Assembly: GCA_963576725.1 (NCBI GenBank)
Contig: OY755247.1
Coordinates: 16,494,526 to 16,558,525, forward strand
Direction: 5' to 3'
Length of the DNA stretch: 64,000 nt
From: Azorinus chamasolen
Taxonomy: Eukaryota > Mollusca > Bivalvia > Cardiida > Solecurtidae
Positions within the stretch are counted from its first letter, which is position 1; the number at the start of each line of letters is the position of its first letter. Positions 61,370 through 64,000 of this stretch are shown here, one piece after another. A program made the translations under genes and the position numbers. The notes beneath the pieces were generated by a model. That model did not search any database, had not been told where the DNA came from, and saw only the letters and a program-made list of their open reading frames with translations.

Positions 61370-61598
61370 TTAACCCATTCCCTCATATTGACGGATTTTG
61401 ACGACTCTGTAAAAACCACATTGTGCAACCATTGTGGTAAATAGAGCATTTGCTCCTATAGGAGCAAATGCTCTATTTATCACAATGGTTTCAAACTACA
61501 AAATTCTAAAAATTTCATTTTCTCTAGTTAATGCTTCTTTTTGGTAGATTTATTCAAAGAGGTTGTATCTAAAAACAGCCTATGAGGTAAAGGGTTAA
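61370..61598. mobile_element. Family B TTAA hairpin element (229 bp)
   Basis: TTAACCCATTCCCTCATATT to GAGGTAAAGGGTTAA; stem 61426-61491 nearly perfect, apex TTGCTCCTATAGGAGCAA. Confidence 0.9.
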
Positions 61599-61673
61599 AG
61601 TAAAATTCCACCAAAGAGGCCACGTACTCTATTCATAAAAGAGTCTTTAACAGCAGGCGGTTGCTTAGACCAT

Positions 61674-61900
61674 TCCCTCCTATACTATTTTAGACCTAAC
61701 CTCTTTGAATAAATCTGCCGAAAAGGAGCATTTAAAGGAGAAAAAGATGTTAGAATTGTGTAGTACTGAAATATTTGTGATAAAATAACAGTTGCTTCTT
61801 AGATTTAACTCAATTGCCCCCTATGGAGCAAATACACTGTTTATCACAATGGATTCGAAAGTGACTTTTACAGAGACGTCAAAAGGAGGGAATTAGTTAA
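61674..61900. mobile_element. Family B element, reversed and diverged
   Basis: TTAGACCATTCCCTCCTATA to AGGAGGGAATTAGTTAA; the stem arms (GAAATATTTGTGATAAA, TTTATCACAATGGATTCG) surround an apex altered by inserted bases. Confidence 0.68.
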
Positions 61901-62189
61901 TTAATACACTATAATAGCAATGCAGAAGGGCCTTTCTGTCCTACATTAAGCTATCAGAATCAGTAATATTTATAGTAAAATCTCTCTATAACAACCACTA
62001 AATTACACCAGATATTTTGTGTTAAATGCAGGGAGATGCTAAAAGCATGGTGAAAGTAAAACAGAACGCTCTTATAGGATTTGTATTAAAGGGACTTCAT
62101 TTGTATCCATTCTATATTTAGATCTAGTTTAAGAACAAAAAAGCGCTGTTGATACTTACAGTGGTCCCCTACTCAATCAGTCACGTGAG

Positions 62190-62366
62190 CCATTCCCTCA
62201 TACTGACGCCCTTTGATGTCACTGGAAAGGTCACTTTTTAATATAGATAAATCCTTTATTTATCACAATGGTTTCTAAGATTCACGATTCTAAAAGTTTC
62301 ACTTTTTCTAGTTAATGCTCATTTTCAGTAGAGCTTGGATCTAAAAATAGCCTACGAGGATTTTAA
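62190..62366. mobile_element. Family B remnant
   Basis: CCATTCCCTCATACTGACGC, TTATTTATCACAATGGTTTC and AAAAATAGCCTACGAGG; the left stem arm is largely deleted. Confidence 0.6.
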
Positions 62367-62397
62367 AATCACCTATGTTCTTTTGTTTGACTTAATG

Positions 62398-63060
62398 GAA
62401 TTCGAGTTCTCGAACTCGGATAACTCGAACATTTGGGGTAACTCGATACGTACACATATCTAGAAACATGCACGAATCACAGCTTATTGCAGGTCGAAAG
62501 TAATACTGAAAGCTCCTACGTCTGTGTTAGGTCCTACAAACGCAGTTTTCGCAGTAAGTATCACAGTTGTTTACTAGCTATTGCATACAGCCCTGATTCG
62601 GCGCTTGCAAACGTTCAAATAGCCGTTTTAGTCGGTAAGCGTGCGGTTGAGAGGTCGTATCCGACCTGTCAAAATTAACGTGTTTCTCTAAATTCTCTGC
62701 TGTGGCTTCTGAGAACCGTTTCAACTAGTAGCTTTTCGCTTTGCAGTTACATGGATTATACATTAGACTACTTATTGGCAAAAAGCTTTACCCGATATAC
62801 CGTTTGATTGAATGTCAACAGAGGCATGACTTGGGAGAGGGGTAAAATTCGTGAATAGGAAGTTCGACCCCTTGTCTATATATCTAGTGTTCAAACATTT
62901 TGTTTTCTGTCGAGGTTCATAATTCATTGTGACGGTGCTCTGTGGCATTAAGCTGTGAACTTGATATATTAATCAGATATTAAATCGGATAACTCGAACA
63001 TCGTTAAATCGACCTAATTTGTATGGTCCCATCAAGTTTGAGATATCGGAAGTTCAATTG
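62398..63060. mobile_element. Family C element with an insert at the stem apex
   Basis: AATTCGAGTTCTCGAACTCGG and the left stem (AGCTTATTGCAGGTCGAAAG, CTGAAAGCTCCTACG) are followed by about 430 bp of other sequence (62520-62945). CATTAAGCTGTGAAC and the right end GAGATATCGGAAGTTCAATTG then TA follow. The right arm above CATTAAGC is missing, so the insertion came with a deletion. The insert holds a short open frame of no recognised family. Confidence 0.65.
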
Positions 63061-63210
63061 TATTGATAAAAAACAAGCTTAACCTGTGACAGTTGTAGTT
63101 TATCCTATAACAGAGATGGATTGGGAGATCCATGAACCTTGGGTAGAGAATGCCATATTAGGACACTAGAGAATATACCTTCTGGGCACGATTCGTACGA
63201 CTTTCCTCGC

Positions 63211-63440
63211 TTAACCCTTTCACTGCCAATGTCGTATGAATGCACCACGACAAATAGTGCAGTCCAAGATCAGATGCCACAATTTTCAAGGCGGCATCTG
63301 ATCAGGGACTTCACTGTTTGGTCTCAAACACTTCTCTATAGCTGTGCTTTATTCCTCTGAAATTTGCACTTATTTCACCGAATGATTTAACAAAATTAGG
63401 TTGCAGACGACAATTAGAATTTTGGCGCCGAAAGGGTTAA
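63211..63440. mobile_element. Family I TTAA hairpin element (230 bp), reversed
   Basis: TTAACCCTTTCACTGCCAAT to GGCGCCGAAAGGGTTAA. Stem about 63243-63320 (CACCACGACAAATAGTGCAG, GATCAGATGCC / GGCATCTGATCAGGG). It ends 27 bp before VWC exon 5. Confidence 0.83.
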
Positions 63441-63467
63441 GTATCTTAAGATACTTTTTTGAAACAG

Positions 63468-63734
63468 GCGAAGAAATCCCGTCGGAGGACCCATGTAAAC
63501 AGTGCTTCTGTGGCAACGCTTTTTACGGGGGCGGAGGTAACATGTACTACGATTATTACAACGGCGAGGACAGGTACATGGTCGGTAATATCATTGTGCC
63601 TCACGGGGTTGACCCTCAGCTGTCGTGTCTAGAGCGTCAATGCGTGCCGTGTCTTGGCAAAATAACAGATGACGGCTCTTGCTGCGGGAAATGCGAGGCT
63701 AAGTGCTCTGTGTTGGGTGTGTTTTATGATGTTG
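63468..63734 (+). CDS. Multi-VWC secreted protein, exon 5
   Basis: Starts after TTTTTTGAAACAG and ends G|GTGAGT, 89 codons' worth, phase 1 at both ends. It encodes C2-C10 of VWC module 4 (EDPCKQCFC, LSCLERQCVPC, DDGSCCGKC) and C1 of module 5 (AKCSVLGVFYDVG). Between C4 and C5 this module has about 35 extra residues, rich in Gly, Tyr and Asn (FYGGGGNMYYDYYNGED), absent from modules 1-3. The gene continues beyond the window, since module 5 has only its first cysteine. Confidence 0.88.
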
Positions 63735-63941
63735 GTGAGTATTGTTAAAAGGCTAAGTTTGTGTTCTTGTCCAATCATTTAAAAGACAAAGCTCTTTTTA
63801 CCCTTGACTTTCTGAGTGATAAACATTGGAGAAAATGTTTTATGACAAACATTGCAGACACTTATGAATGGGTTTTCTAAGGAACTCTCTGATTTGGATC
63901 TACATATTTTGCAAAAGTTTTCAACACACGTTCCCGCATTT

Positions 63942-64000
63942 TAACCCGTTCCCCCATATGTTATTTTAGACCCACCCGCTTTGAATAAATATACCGAAAA
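63942..64000. mobile_element. Family B element, cut by window end
   Basis: TTAACCCGTTCCCCCATATG, GACCCACCCGCTTTGAATAA and TACCGAAAA are the reversed right flank of family B. Confidence 0.72.

Overview
The window is nuclear DNA of an animal, most likely a bivalve mollusc (heterodont is my best guess). The base composition is AT-rich, genes are split by GT-AG introns, there is a RING-less B-box/coiled-coil/propeller protein of the kind expanded in bivalves, and the intergenic DNA is made almost entirely of short mobile elements. The species is an inference.

Two host genes are supported, both on the + strand. (1) A two-exon B-box protein at 11467-13963 (551 aa); its only intron (11814-12654) splits the second B-box zinc finger and holds two hairpin elements. 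(2) The first five coding exons of a secreted multi-VWC-domain protein at 28561-28681, 50812-50997, 56277-56453, 60892-61062 and 63468-63734. It continues past the window end. All introns are phase 1, and each exon carries cysteines 2-10 of one VWC module plus cysteine 1 of the next. Intron 1 (22 kb) contains a complete Ty3/Gypsy-type LTR retrotransposon (30658-47369) with identical 603-bp LTRs. Its 5' LTR is itself split by a 7.5-kb foldback-like element (30752-38280). The uninterrupted 3' LTR is a perfect record of the empty site.

The dominant feature is a set of about 60 short hairpin elements. I name families as follows. TTAA-flanked, with ends TTAACCCTTT...AAAGGGTTAA, as in piggyBac-type elements: A (stem starts GCAAACAGAGCAGACC), B (TTTGAAACCATTGTGATAAA), D (CTGTAAATAGTGAAGACC), F (AAACAGTTTGGATCC), H (TTAAAGCAGGCTGAAAG) and I (CACTATTTGTCGTGG side). 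TA-flanked, pogo-like ends: C (ends CAGTTGAACTTCGATATCTC, stem AGCTTAATACAGGTC) and E (ends related to CAGTAGAACCTGTC, stem GCTTAATGCAGG). G (stem CTCCACCAAACCCTATACTG) has unresolved ends. Nearly all are 210-320 bp long with one central near-perfect inverted repeat of about 60-80 bp. Stems of different sequence often share the apex GCTCCTATAGGAGC. At least six clean nestings (B in C, D in G twice, F in A, I in A, C in A) show the TTAA or TA target rule directly, because uninterrupted paralogues are present in the same window.

Layout: 1-2200 tandem 355-bp repeat; 2458-4826 giant inverted repeat; 4925-11147 hairpin elements plus a 2.66-kb TIR element inside a C element; 11467-13963 B-box gene; 14073-22800 hairpin elements, a 259-bp perfect palindrome and a putative orphan promoter/first exon at 22481-22553; 22800-24235 satellite; 24362-28554 hairpin elements; 28561-30215 VWC exon 1 and a 60-bp tandem array; 30437-47373 B element, retrotransposon and nested element; 47600-64000 VWC exons 2-5 packed between hairpin elements, a 48461-50737 composite with a LINE fragment, and a 155-bp tandem array at 57418-59035.
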